Shown: piece by piece, positions 48,190 through 61,627 of the stretch
Layout: each line of letters begins with the position of its first letter
How positions within the stretch are numbered: position 1 is the stretch's first letter
Origin: Progne subis subis
Taxonomy: Eukaryota > Chordata > Aves > Passeriformes > Hirundinidae
Length of the DNA stretch: 64,000 bases
Direction: 5' to 3'
Assembly: GCA_022316685.1 (NCBI GenBank)
Contig: JAKJHU010001352.1
Coordinates: 1-64,000, forward strand
The notes under the pieces: model-generated
Told to the model about the DNA's origin: nothing
Seen by the model: only the letters and a program-made list of their open reading frames with translations
Databases searched by the model: none
Position numbers and translations under genes: made by a program

Positions 48190-49375
48190 TGATTCCAGTT
48201 GCTCACAGCCACTCCCAGTCAATCCCAGTATGATTCCCGTCACCCTCAGTGTGATCCCAGTTCTCCCCAGCATGGGTGCAGCTGTTCCCACTGTGATCCC
48301 AGTATGATCCCAGTTTCCCCTGGAAGAGTTCCAGTCCCTCTCAATATGATCCCAGTCACTCCTAGTTGCCCCCAGTGTAGATTCAGTCACTCCCAGTTTC
48401 CTGCAATGTGGTCCCAGTCATTCCCAGCATGGTTCCTTCTGTTCCCAGTGTTGTTCCAGTCCCCCCAGTATGGTTCCAGACCCTCCCAGTATATCCCAGT
48501 TGCCCTCAGCATGCTCATAGTCATTCCCAGTCACTCCCTGTTGCCCCAGTAAGGCTCTAGTTACCTGAGAATGATGCTATTCTTTCCCAGTTTCTCCCAG
48601 TCACTCCCAGTATGATCCCAGTTGTGATCTCCGTCCCCTCAGCATGGTTCCAGTACCTTCCAGTTGATCCCAGTTGCTCCCAGTGTGTTCACATTTTCCT
48701 GCTATCATGGGCCCAGCAGCTCCCAGTAACCCCCAGTGAGGATCCATTCACAGCCACTGTAATCCCAGTGGCTCCCAGGATGATCCCAGTGGGACCCGTT
48801 GTCACTCCCAGTATGGTTCCAGTCACTTCCAGTATGATCCCAGTGAGTCACGCTAAAATCTCAGTCACTCCCAGTATGATCCATTGCACCCAGTCACCCC
48901 CAGTATGGTTCCAATCATGGCCAGCACCTTTCCAGTCTCTCCCAGTCTGACTCCAGTATGATCCCAGTCTCTGCCAGTACTATTCCACTCACTCCCAGTA
49001 TGATCCCAGTATGATTCCTGTGACTCCCTGTCTCTCCCAGTATGTCCCAGTCACCCTTGGATGCTCCCAGTCACCCCCACTTCATCCCAGTTGCTCTCAG
49101 CATGATTCCAGTTGCTCACAGCCACTCCCAGTCAATCCCAGTATGATTCCCATCATCCTCAGTGTGATCCCAGTTCTTCCCAGTATGGATGCAGCTGTTC
49201 CCACTGTGATCCCTGTATGATCCCAATTTCCCCCATCAAAGTTCCAGTTGTTCCCAGTTCCTCACAGTATTATCCTAGTTGCCCCTGGAATAGTCCCAGT
49301 CCCTCTCATCATGTTCCCAGTCCCTCCCAGTTGTCCCAGTGTAGATCCACTCACTCCCAATTGCCTGTTTTTATG
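48190..49375 (+). repeat. Minisatellite 2, long version in unit C
   Basis: About 1.2 kb of 'tcccagtatgatcc'-type units. The longest of the three linked arrays, ending about 120 bp before the first coding exon. Confidence 0.85.
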
Positions 49376-49495
49376 GATCCCCAGATGCCCAGTGACTTCT
49401 AGAGATGGACTTGGGCAGAGAGGACCTTTAAACTCAACGTGCTCATCCCTTGTTCTCCCCCCAGACAGGATTTCCCATTCCCAACCCTTCGCAGG

Positions 49496-50576
<1,081 letters not shown>

Positions 50577-51107
50577 AGCCCTGTGAGTGCCCTGAGTGCA
50601 GGAAGAGCTTCGTGCTCTGCTCCAACTGCATCCCCCACTGGAGGTTGCATGAGAGCCCTGGTGACCCACATTCCCTGTGGTCCATGTTGGGAAGACACCT
50701 GGCTGCTTATCCTTTTTTTTGGCCTTAATTTTTTCTCTTCTCCCTCTTTGTGCTCCAGAAGCCAAGAGGAATTGGTCTGTCACCTCAAAACCACTCCAAT
50801 CCCACTGAGAACAACTCACATTTAACTGACAGGTTCAATCCCACCCCAAATGGCTTGTTCCCACCTCAGAAAACTCAATCCCATGCCAAACTTACTCGAT
50901 TCCACAGCTTCCAGGGTGAGATGGGGTTGGAAGGAGATTGGGAGATGTGGGATCCAAATTTGGAGCAATGGGATTAGGATTGTGTGGGGCTGGGTGAGTG
51001 GGATGTATTTGATAGTAAATCAGACATTCAGGGCTTATTGATTTCTGTCCCATTCCTTTTCAGTCAGTGTCAGTTCTGTTTTCAGTGTGCACCTTCTCAG
51101 CTGATTG
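50577..51107 (+). other. 3' flank of ZNF copy C
   Basis: Collinear with 4577-5113. The target-site region here reads gtgttaggg: a few bases at the ERV junction have been lost. Confidence 0.5.
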
Positions 51108-51597
51108 TGTTAGGGAAATTAATCCACGCACACCAGAGGTTTATGTCCAGAAAGGAGACAGAGGAGTCCTTTTACTTTATTCAAATAAAGGGAGAGGCCA
51201 TGGGGCATTTCCCCTGGGGTCTCTCAGTTTTTCAGAGGACGCAGCCTCCTTTTTTATCCTAATAATTTCCTGGCTGCATTTCCCTCTCTCTTTCCCCATT
51301 GGCTGAGGTACTTGAGAGGTACAGACTTCCCAAAATGCCTGAGATTCCCCTTTTAACGTATAATCCCCCTAATTTTTAATTTTTTGAGATTTATGGGTTT
51401 TTCCTCATTGTTGCTTTCATCTTTCAATATTCAATTTCACTTACAAACCTATGGTTTGTTTGTAAAGGCAAGTATCTTCTTTTCCATTCATCAATCAGTA
51501 GAATCCTTCCCATTGTTTCTCTCATCTCTCAGTGCTAGTTAGATCTACCAGCAGACCCAGGGCTTGTTTGTAAAGACAAATCTTGTCATTCCTCTCA
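51108..51597 (-). repeat. 3' LTR of gamma ERV C
   Basis: Pairs with 57716-58201. On the minus strand it is preceded by a clean polypurine tract (complement of 51598-51611, aaaagaggagggat). Confidence 0.9.
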
Positions 51598-51629
51598 ATC
51601 CCTCCTCTTTTATTTTTAATAATTGTCTT

Positions 51630-53090
51630 GACAAATTCTAGTTATCATTGACTATTTTTTGTTCTTGGCTCTTTTTTGGTTTTGCAATTTTTTGCAGTGA
51701 CATCCATTTCTGTCCTTTTGTAGCTCTCTCTGGATCAGTAGGCTTGGCTACTACCTGCATCCCTTTGATCACGTGTTGAATAAGTTGTACTAAGCAAGGG
51801 ATCATGCATGGTAAAAAGATTAGAGTTGCTCTAACATATGAGAGGAAAGAAAAACATTTGTTTAACTCATAGTTCACCGGGTAACTATGAAAACATGTCC
51901 CATTCTATCTTTTTTATGTTTGGACTGGCACATGAGCTAACTTCTTTTATTCTTTTTGTTATTTGTTTTACTACTTTTCTCTTGTCATCTCTTTGTAAAC
52001 AGCAGTTTTGCATCATTTAATTTGCCACACCCTCCTCTTTCTTCTGCTAATAAATAATCTAATACTATCTGATGTTGGAATATTGCATTTCTAAGCTCTC
52101 ACATCAGGTTTTTACTTGCACTTACATCCCAGATGTGTTTTGTTGGAGCTGGACTAGAACCTATTAAAAAGGGTCCGAGTTCCATTCCGGTGCTGCCACT
52201 TCTACTGATAGTCACCAACAACATGTGTCCTACTTGTGGAATTATCTCGGGGCAGCTTAAAAATAAAGGGTCAAAACCCCTATCCTTTCCCACTGCTTTA
52301 CAGCCTTCAAAATTCTTTTGGTGATTATGGAAGGAACACCTTACCCAGCTACCATCAGTGAGCTTAACATGTGTTTGATTCTATCTGCCTTGATATCAGG
52401 AACAATCATAAGGAGGGCAGTTGGGGGTCCAACAATCTCAACTCAAAGATAAAGTCCAGTCACAGACACTTTTTCCTACATATACGCCTCCTGTTCTATT
52501 TAGACAAGAAATGCCTCTTTCAGAGGAATGAAGCCGCCATGGACTTCCTTCCTCATCGCAAAATCCTGTTCCATTATTGACTTCACTCAGGGTGCTAACC
52601 CACCGTTTGGGTTCGACTGGGCTGGCCACCCATGGCCAGTCGTCAGATCCCCCTGGCCCTCCGCAGACCCAACAATTGCTACGGTTAAAGGGTTTTGCTG
52701 CTACTTCTCCTAAGGTTAAAAAATTATTTTCCTACTTCTGGCCTTAACTGACAATATAAAGGTAAGGTTATTAAGAGAAACATTCTAATGGTGTAATCTA
52801 ATTTTCTAACTTAATTTTCACTTTCACATTGTCTTCTACACCACCCGTGGCAAGCGAAGGCACAGAAACAGCTTAACATAAAGAAACCAATGACAGCGAG
52901 GATTGGCCCCCAGTGACTGGAGAGCTGAGAGGAGGGATGCCCACACAAACTATTCCAGCAGGCAGTCTGTGGGTAGGCACACGAGGCTTCCCCCGATGCC
53001 GACGCACTGGCTGCTGCTCCAGTCCACTGCTGCGGAGTGTCAGCCGTGGCTTCCCGTCCTTCTCTTCCAGCTGAGATGTCCAAATCTGCG
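51630..53090 (-). pseudogene. env: Degenerate env of gamma ERV C
   Basis: Parallels 5664-7100: a hydrophobic leader in the frame 52811-53083, a Cys-containing fragment at 52438-52629, and a tail fragment at 51638-51877. Stops and frameshifts throughout. Subunit boundaries cannot be drawn. Confidence 0.5.
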
Positions 53091-53179
53091 GGGCCTCAGA
53101 GACCTTGACCCGAGTGTGGTGGGTGCACCCGTGTTCTGCTGTCCTGACGGCTGTTTCTGTGGTCAGCAAACACTTGGAA

Positions 53180-54075
53180 AGGTCCACGCCACTTAGCCAC
53201 TAGTGGTGCTTCTTTTTATTCCTTAGCTAGGGCTTAATTTCCTGGTGGGATGTGAACAGCAAAGTGCAAAGGCAGGGTCTGTGCCAGCTGAGCTTCCTGT
53301 CAAAGAGATTTCACAAGAGACAGTATCCTGGCCACATATTGCTTTAAATATACATCACTTATCTGTACCCCCCCACTAGGCTGGGAACTGTAAGGGTAAG
53401 GAATTCTAAACATCAGTTCAAAGGGAGATAATTGAATATCTCCCCTGGCTCTAGCCCTTATCCTTGCTAAAGCCAGTGCCAAGAGCCATACCCATGGCAT
53501 CTTAGTTTCTGTCACTAGCTTCAAAAGGTGTTTCTTTCTCCATTCATCCTCTCCACCCTGCCAGAACTCTGGGGATGCCAGGGGCTGTGGAGATTCCATC
53601 TTATCCCTAGAGCAGTCAGAACTCCTTGAAGAATTTTTCCTGTAAAATGAGATCCCCTATCTGAGTCTATTGCTTCTACAATCCCATATCTTGGAATTAT
53701 TGGTTTTAAAAATACTTTAATAACTGATCCTGTAGTTGCTGAAATGGCAGGAAATGCTTCTGTCCACCCTGTTAACTGACATACTATTACCAGAAGGTAT
53801 TTAAACCTTGCCACTCGTGGCATTTGGGTAAAATCCACCCGGCATCTCTGGAAGGGATGTATAGCCCAAGGCCTCCCTCCCCTGGCAAGTTTCTTTGTAA
53901 CTCTGTTACTGGTTTTAGCACAAATCAAACAACCTTCAATAGCTCGCTTTGCCAGGGTAAAAAGACCCACAGCAGCATACATTTTGAGGGACGCTTCTAC
54001 CAGTCCTCGAGAGCCCCAATGACTCCTTCGTGGAGTTGTTTTAATAGCTGTAAGGCCTGAGCTTTTGGTATCCAC
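53180..54075 (-). pseudogene. pol: Integrase remnant of gamma ERV C pol
   Basis: Frame 53521-54075 (184 codons) keeps CLICAKTS, VDFTQM (Asp), DSDRGSHFTGK (Asp) and GRVERMNGE (Glu) in one reading frame. A frameshift near 53530 then moves the C-terminal part to 53300-53599. It lies next to RNase H; the normal RT core is missing upstream. Confidence 0.8.
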
Positions 54076-54249
54076 TGTTTACAATCTCTTGTAAACCAAT
54101 TACCCTGTTTTTCCTCTGCCCTACTCTTTTTAATTATCTCAAGTTCTTCTGGTGAAAAAGACAGTTTTTCTGGCAATGATGCAGTTACTGGAGCAAGGGG
54201 AGGATCTTAGAGATTTTCTGGTGACAATGCAGCTTTTCGAGCTTCTCTA

Positions 54250-54905
54250 TCAGCCAGTTGGGCTCCTATTGCCTGCTCTGAGCACTCTGCCTGGTGTCCC
54301 AGAACGTGTATTATTGCCACCCTCGTTGGTTAAGTTCACTACCTCTAATAGGCCAGAGATTAAGTTCTCATGAACTAACTTCTTTCCCCTGCAGGTTAAT
54401 AAACCTCTTTCTTCCCATAGTTTCTTAAATGCATGTCTCACCCTATGTGCATATTTAGAGTCAGTAAAAACATTCACTGTCTTGTCCCGGTATAATTCAC
54501 AGGCTCTCACAAGCGCACACAGCTCTGCTGTCTGAGCTGACCAGGTGGGCGGTAACCTCCCCCCTTCATTTAACTGCTTTTTATTCACGATAGAGTATCC
54601 TGTAAATCGTTTCCCTTCTATCACCCTTGAAGACCCATCAATAAACACATTTTTTCTTCCTTTTGTTCTTACTCAAAGGCAAAATACTGTTTACTATCAT
54701 CTGTAATCGGACACCCCAGAAAGCATCCTTTAAGTCCAGTACTGAATAATACTGGTGTGAAGAAGGGATCTGATTCAGGATTGTATAGGGATCCGGAACT
54801 GTGGGATGCCTTGATTTGACAATTTCATTGATTATTCTTAAATCCTGCACCATTGTGGGTTCCATCTGGTTTCTTAACTGGCAGGATAGGGGTGTTATAG
54901 GGAGA
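54250..54905 (-). pseudogene. pol: RNase H and truncated RT of gamma ERV C
   Basis: RT N-terminal remnant (54638-54865: HPTVPDPYTILNQ, DLKDAFWG) joined within about 20-50 bp to RNase H (54250-54648: FIDGSS, TAELC, FTDSKYA). The palm YxDD, thumb and connection domains are absent, exactly as in unit A. Confidence 0.85.
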
Positions 54906-55120
54906 CATACACGGCCCTAAAAAGACCTTCCTTTAGCAGGGACTCAGGGACAGGCTGTAACCCCTTCTTTCTTTCCCTTGAAAGAGGGTATTGCTTTTTA
55001 GACACTACTTGTCCTGGTTGTTTCAAAGTAATTTGGAGAGGCTCTATGTCTAGTTTTCCATATTTTCCTGGGGCTGCCTACACTTCTGGATTTATTTCAG
55101 CATAAGCCTTCTCAGACATT

Positions 55121-55604
55121 TTACACAAATATCACAGTGTTGGACTCTGTGTCATTTTTTACAATATTAATTTGCATTCCCACTTTAGCCATCAAATCCC
55201 TTCCCAGTAAATTACAATCACAATTAGGAACAAACAGGAATTCGTGTATTTCAAACCTGTCCCCCACATCTATTAATAGCAGTTGAATAAAATACACTCG
55301 CTCATCTTTTCCACTCACTCTTTGAATGACTAATGATCTTTTTGATAATTGCCCCCTCCCCAGGTATAAAATTTAAAGTGGATCGAGAAGCTCCTGTATC
55401 TACCAGAAAACACACCTCCTCTCGATCTGGACCCACCTTAAAAGTTATCAAGGGCTCCTGAGTGGTGGGTCCTTGATATAATGGGAGCCCCGACACCCCT
55501 AACAATCCATTTCCATTATCCTCTGGATTTCCTCCTCCTGAGGGTCCAGCTGTTTCTGCGGACACTCCCTTTTCCAATGCCCTTCTGCCCGGCAGATAGC
55601 ACAC
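55121..55604 (-). pseudogene. pol: Protease remnant of gamma ERV C
   Basis: Frame 55302-55604 holds the active site FLVDTGASRSTLN. Its C-terminal half, with NLLGRDLM, is in the frame 55121-55318. A frameshift separates the two. This copy keeps the active-site region that is disrupted in unit A. Confidence 0.8.
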
Positions 55605-57169
55605 TGGTTCCTTCCCAACCGCTGTTTGGGTCAGCTCTCCCCTGCCGAGGAGGGAATGAATGCCTCTGCCACTTCCCTGTGGCCGACCCCGTCCCCTCTG
55701 TCCTGGGGACCCCTTGGACCCTGCGGTTTATTCTTCCGTGGCTGCAAAAACTCTGCCATCATCTTTGCCTTAGCCTTTACCTTTTCTCATCCCTCCTTAC
55801 ATATATCTGCTGTGTTTTTCTAACTAGTTCTCTAGAGGCTTGTTCTGCCACTCTCATCTTTCTGTACCCCTTTCCGTATGTCAGGCCAGGCCTTTGTAAC
55901 AAATTGTACCTTCAACAGTGTGTCAAAGGCTGGTCCCTCCGGATCCATCCCCCGTGTTTCCACAAGGCCTCTCTAATCCTCTCCAACCAGTGAGAGGGGC
56001 TTTCATGTTTCTCCTGTTCTAAGGACATAGCCTCAGCTATGTTGTTAGTTCTGGGAACTGCTGATTTCATTGCCCTAATTAAATAAACACGGTAATTGCA
56101 GAGGCGAGCCAAACTGGTCTCCTCATTTGGGTTCCACTGGGGTCCACCTGGGGGATGGCATCATCCACTGTAGGTACATTAGGTCCAGCCCCCGCTGCTG
56201 CTTGTGGATGTTCATCCTCCCACAGCTGCCGAGCTTTCTGCAAAATCATTCATTTCTCTGATGACCCAAACAAAATCCCCAGGAGAAAATCCCAATCCTT
56301 CCATGTATAATCCGCGTTTCCTAAATATTCTATCTTTTCCCCAGCCCTATGGGATCATCCAAATATGGGAGTAATTCTTTTTTCAACCCCTTATATCCTG
56401 GGTAGTAAGTGGTACAATTACAAACCCAAACCCTCCCCCTGACCCCCCAAAGGAACTTGGTGGAGTGGCATCTGGCGTACCCCTGTCTCTTGGGTCCGGG
56501 GGCTTCTGATGTGCTCAATTGATTTCCTCTTCTAGTTCTACGTGGTGGTATGATAGGCTGCTCCCTTCCCCCTACACTATTATTATTCTCAGGTGGGGCC
56601 ATAGGAACAACATTCCCCTGATCCCTTTACTCTGGGAGTTGAGGATACAGGGGACCTGCAGCTGGTCCTGGTTCAGCTGGCAACACTGGAGGACAAGACA
56701 GGGGAAAGTACTGAAGAACATCCCAATTCTCACCAGTTCCCCTTTCCTCCCTTTCTTCCTCTTCTCCCTTTTCTTTAACACAGGTTTCTTTTGTTGCTTG
56801 TTTAAACCATATCAATCCACATTCTCTTTCAATCTATCTTTTCCAATTCTCCTCTAAATACTTCAACAAAATTCTACACAAACAAATTCTATCTGTTCCA
56901 TAAGGTGGCCACATAAGCCCCTTTGGCAACTTATACTCCAGCCACACAAAATAACAATATTTTACCATCATCTCCATAGTTACCTCTGGTGAATGCATAG
57001 TCTGTCCCAAGACCTCAGCATTCCCCAAGGGACTCTGCAGGGGTATTATGGGATCGTCATCCCTTTTGCTGGGGCCCCTTCCCGGCTTTACCCTAGCAAC
57101 CCTCCATGGTGTGTGTTTCACCTGTGCTGCCCTCCATGGGTGCTGTGTTTCACCTGTGCTGCCCTCCAT
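55560..57169 (-). pseudogene. gag: Degenerate gag of gamma ERV C
   Basis: Matrix-like N-terminal frame 56834-57169, whose first residues are translated leader minisatellite; a proline-rich linker (56627-56815 and 56330-56602); and capsid pieces (55912-56112). The order matches unit A but frames change several times. A cysteine-knuckle remnant lies next to the protease frame. Confidence 0.7.
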
Positions 57170-57460
57170 GGGTGCTGTGTTTCACCTGTGCTGCCCTCCA
57201 TGGGTGCTGTGTTTCACCTGTGCTGCCCTCCATGGGTGCTGTGTTTCACCTGTGCTACCCTCCATGGGTGCTGTGTTTCACCTGTGCTACCCTCCATGGG
57301 TGCTGTGTTTCACCTGTGCTGCCCTCCATGGGTGCTGTGTTTCACCTGTGCTACCCTCCATGGGTGCTGTGTTCACCTGTGCTGCCCTCCATGGGTGCTG
57401 TGTTTCACCTGTGCTGCCCTCCATGGGTGCTGTGTTCACCTGTGATACCCTCCACGGGCG
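57100..57460 (-). repeat. Expanded 32-bp leader minisatellite of gamma ERV C (about 12 units)
   Basis: About twelve units of 'ccctccatgggtgctgtg'-type sequence, first and last degenerate, against about four in unit A. Some units lack one T (gtgttcacc), which shifts any translated frame. Confidence 0.9.
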
Positions 57461-57694
57461 CCCTCCCAGGTTTGCTCCCCGAAGATCCCATTTTACTCAC
57501 GGTGAGATTTTCAGTGGTCCTTCCCTGCGGACTCTTCACGGACCCCCCTGGTCCGCCACTCGTCTGTCTCCTGGACACTCTCGGGAACCCAATCGATCGC
57601 CCGGTGCCGGCCGCCACCAAGGGGAGCTGATCACCGAAACTGGGTGAGGCGCCTTCAGCTCCGCTCGCTGCCCGCCGCCCCGGACGGTGGAAAT

Positions 57695-57711
57695 ATCCCG
57701 GACGAGTCCCA
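57695..57711 (-). other. Primer-binding site of gamma ERV C
   Basis: Minus strand tgggactcgtccgggat, a few bases inside the 5' LTR. It is tRNA-Pro-like, one base shorter than the usual 18-mer. Confidence 0.65.
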
Positions 57712-57715
57712 GAAT

Positions 57716-58201
57716 TGTTAGGAAAATTAATCCACGCACACCAGAGGTTTATGTCCAAAAAGGAGACAGAGGAGTTCTTTTACTTTATTCAAATAAAGGG
57801 AGAGGCCATGGGGCATTTCCCCTGGGTCTCTCAGTTTTTCAGAGGACGCAGCCTCCTTTTTATCCCAATTTCCTGGCCGTACTTCCCTCTCTCTTTCCCT
57901 ATTAGCCGAGGTACTTGAGAGGTACAGACTTCCCAAAATGCCTAAGATTCCCCTTTTAATGTATAACCCCCCATATTTTTAATTTTTATAGGTTTTATGA
58001 GTTTTTCCCCATTGTTGCTTTCATCTTTCAATATTCAATTTCATTTACAAACCTATGGTTTGTTTGTAAAGGCAAGTATCTTCTTTTCCATTCATCAATC
58101 AGTAGAATCCTTCCCATTGTTTCTCTCATCTCTCAGTGCTAGTTTGATCTACCAGCAGACCCAGGGCTTGTTTGTAAAGACAAATCTTGTCATTCCTCTC
58201 A
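57716..58201 (-). repeat. 5' LTR of gamma ERV C
   Basis: A 486-bp LTR bounded by TG...CA and followed on the plus strand by the gtgt target duplication. Confidence 0.9.
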
Positions 58202-58499
58202 GTGTTTGTGTTCTCCTTTCTCTCGTGCCTCTCTCTGCCTGCTCTGTTTGTCTCTCAGTGTCTCCCTCGACCCAGGGCAGCTCCCACCAATGACCCTGCC
58301 CTGATTTAATTCCCAATCCAGGAGCTACAACAAGCATGGATGAAGTTCTGGAGACTGGCAGTGAAACGTCACTGTAGGATCTTGCTGCACTCTGGTTTTG
58401 CCCCCTTATTCAGAGCTTTGCCTTCAAGGGCTGGAACAGCTTTTCCTTGCTGGGAACTGGAATTCCAGAGTCTTGGAGTATGTGCCATGCAGGAGCAGA

Positions 58500-59008
58500 C
58501 AGACCGGGCTCCCACAGACTGGGATCACATGGACTGGGATCCTACAGACTGGGCCTGCACAGACCGGGACCGAATGGATCAGGAACATCCAGAGTGAGAG
58601 ATGCAGATTGGGACCTTGTAGACTGGGATTGTACAGGTTGGGCTCACGTGGACTGGGATTGTACAGACTGGGATTGTATGGGTTGGGATTACATGGACTG
58701 GATTGTACAGACTGGGATTGTATGGGTTGGGCTCACATGGACTGGGATTGTACAGACTGGGATTGTATGGGTTGGGATTACATGGACTGGGATTGTACAG
58801 ACTGGGATTGTATGGGTTGGGCTCACATGGACTGGGATTGTACAGACTGGGATTGTATGGGTTGGGATTACATGGACTGGGATTGTACAGACTGGGATTG
58901 TAGGGTTGGGATTACATGGACTGGGATTGTACAGACTGGGATTGTATGAGTTGGGCTCACATGGACTGGGATTTTACAGACTGGGATTGTATGGGTTGGG
59001 TTCACCTG
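58500..59008 (+). repeat. Minisatellite 3, unit C (longer than in A)
   Basis: Higher-order array: 'actgggattgtacag' + 'actgggattgtatggg' + 'ttgggctcacatgg' blocks repeat as a composite of about 60 bp. About 510 bp against 315 bp in unit A. It opens three overlapping frames by periodicity only. Confidence 0.85.
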
Positions 59009-59665
59009 TGTCCTAGGGTGACTTTATGATGCTTGTATCTCCAGTTGTCTGTTCTGTTTGTGCTGTATATTGAGTCCTGTGCCTTTAAGACTGGTTCTAA
59101 GAGCAAGGAGAAGCACAGAGTTTGTTTTGATGAAAACTGCCTGACTCCTCCACATTCTTCTGCAGACGGGGGTGTTCAGCGGAGGCTTGGAGAGACTTCA
59201 GGACAGAGATTTATTTTGCTTTTAGTTAGTTTCAGCTAGCTAAGGCAGAGAAGTTCCTGGACTGTTTTTTTTTCCTTTTTCTTGGAACTGTTTAAAACCT
59301 GCTCAGGACTGAAAACCCAGGGGAGCCCTGGGGGCTGCACCTGCGGCCCACCGGTGCCTGGAGCTCGGCATTTTCCAGCAGGCCGGAGGGACTGGGACTG
59401 AGGAGAGACTGAGAGAGAGCCGAGCTACACTAACGGCAAGACTTTCTCAGTTTGCCATCTCACTTCAGAAGGAGAGGTTTTATTGTTTCCTATTATTCAT
59501 TCTTTATACTTGTATGCACTTCATTCGTTTAGCAAAATAGTTTTTTCCACTTTTCTTTAAAGAGGTTTTTTTTTCAGACTGGTTGGAGGGAGGGGCCACT
59601 TGGGTTTGCTTCCTAGAGGGATCCTATACAGGGTTTTCCCCCAAATTTGTCTCCAAACCAGGACA
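59009..59665 (+). repeat. 5' LTR of ERV-L C
   Basis: A 657-bp LTR, TGTCCTAGGG...CCAGGACA. It has the short T run and the 5'-LTR-type bases seen at 12604-13258. Confidence 0.9.
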
Positions 59666-60195
59666 TATCCCTAATTGGCGCCCAACATGGGGCACAAGAG
59701 AGTGAAAAAACTTGTATTGATTATTATTAACTGCATTTTTTTTTGGTTGTCCTTTGGGTGGGGATTAAACAGACAGTGGCCATGTTGCTTCTTGAAGTCC
59801 TAACTGTCTCTTAGAATTGGAGTCTTTTCTGCATTTCTGTTACCTAGGCTTTTTTGAGGTCTTAATACCTTTCTGGTCCCTAGGTTTGTTTTCCTACCCA
59901 GAAATAGCTCCAATATTGTCCCTAACATACAGCTTTTACACTAGGGATGCACAAATTAGAATAGTTATTTTGCTGGTTTCAGTGATTATGGTTTAGAAGA
60001 AGCTTATAAAGATACTGGAGTTTGTTCTGGGTATGTTCAGCTTATGGTTTTTTTCATCTTACCCTGCGTCCTAGTTCCAGCAGCATGTTTTAGGGATTTA
60101 TCAATAATTGCACCCGGTTTGTTAGAGGAGGAGTAGGGGATGAGGCTCTTCAGCTTCTTCTTTCCTTCTTCTCTTTTGAGTCAGTTACATCACTT

Positions 60196-61573
60196 TTGGA
60201 GAATGTTCAGGGTCTCCTGAATGTTAAAGACCCCACCTCCCTGGTATTTCACCTGGTGACTTTCCTCTATATGGCTTATAGCTTTTCTAGAATGAGTCAC
60301 ACACTGCTAAACACTGTAGGGCAGCAGATAGAGGCAAGGGAGCAGGGAGATAAGTCAGTCACTCAGGCTGCAGCCAACCCCACAGCTATTCAGGCTGCAG
60401 CTAAACCAGAGAGTGAGGCTAAGACACCGGCAGTTACTGCAGTAAAGAAGGGAAAGAAGCACACGGACAAAACCGATCAACCAGTAGACGATGATTCAGG
60501 TGAAGGATCCTCAGTGCCTCCTGACACCCAGTCAGGAGTCAAACCAACTGACACAAAATCACAAGCTGAAGCAACTGATGATACACAGTCAGAAGCTGAA
60601 CCAACTGATACAAAATCAGAAGCCCAAGCAACTGCTACAAGATCAGGAGCCCAACCAACTGTTACAAGATCCAGAGATACTATTGAGTCCTTTTCCCTGA
60701 AGGACCTTCGTGGCCTAAGAAAGGATTATACTCAACGACCCGACGAATCTATAATTAGTTGGTTAGTCCGTCTTTGGGATGCTGCAGGCGAGGCTACAAT
60801 TCTGGATGGCACTGAAGCGAGACATCTTGGATCCCTATCACATGATCCAGTTATTGACCAAGAAATTATGAGGGAGGCTAGTCCTTGCAGTCTCTGGGAA
60901 CGGGTCCTAGGAAGTGTGGCACAAAGATAACTGTGTGCCAAAGATCTCTATATGCAGCAAACTCAGTAGAAAACCATTGAACAAGGGATTCAGCGCTTGA
61001 GAGAAATGGCAGTGGCGGAGATTGTCTTCTCAGATGACCTAAACAGTAGGAACCCCGACTTGGTATCATGTACACCTGTAATGTGGCGAAAATTTGTATG
61101 ACTTGGGCCACAAGAATACTCCTCTGCTTTAGCAATAATGAAGCGGCATGAGACAGAGGAGACTGTGCTTGATATGGCAAAGAACCTCCAAAACATATGC
61201 AGATGCCGTGCATGGTCCAACACATGCAAGAATCTCAGCTTTGGAAACGCGTATGAGGAAATTAGAAGACAAGATAGAGGAGAATCACAAAGAACTCAAG
61301 GAGAACATTCTCCAGATCTCTGCAGTACAAGTTAGGGCCACTGGCACCACATGCAAATGTTCCCTAGATAGAGAGGGAAAAGGCATCCCACAGGCTAAGC
61401 TGTGGTCCTTCCTGCATGATTGTGAAGAAAACATGAAAAGATGGGATGGAGAATCTACTGATGCTATGACACAACGGCTGCATGAATTGTTGGATGGCAA
61501 GACTGTGAGAGGAAGTTCTAGCAAGAAGGAAGCAGCTCTGGTTACCCAGGGAAATAAGGATAATCAGGCTTAG
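60196..61573 (+). pseudogene. gag: Broken gag of ERV-L C
   Basis: An open frame of 244 codons (60196-60930) runs through the N-terminal region and about five nine-residue repeats (type AQATATRSG) into WERVLGSVAQR. It stops at a TAA where unit A has TAT (60928-60930). Downstream (61148-61573) the charged C-terminal part is readable in another frame. This copy lacks the early frameshift of unit A. Confidence 0.75.
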
Positions 61574-61627
61574 AGGGGCCCTGCCTCTAGCCAGGTAGAG
61601 GCTAGGGAAAACCGTGTTTTTTGGACT

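Larger units (their letters stand above)
51108..58201 (-). mobile_element. Gammaretrovirus-like ERV, unit C (7.1 kb provirus)
   Basis: Same insertion as 5118-11988: 3' LTR 51108-51597, 5' LTR 57716-58201, right target duplication gtgt at 58202-58205, primer site 57695-57711. All genes are broken. It differs from the unit A copy mainly by a longer leader minisatellite and private indels. It shares the RT deletion. Divergence accumulated since the segment duplication. Confidence 0.9.

Noticed and set aside
57048..57647. Cys/His-rich plus-strand frames (up to 199 codons)
   Set aside because: Translation of the 32-bp gamma ERV leader minisatellite on the wrong strand, open in two frames at once.
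58398..59016. Trp/Asp- or Gly/Leu-rich frames of 183-189 codons
   Set aside because: Three-frame translation of minisatellite 3; no start context or family resemblance.
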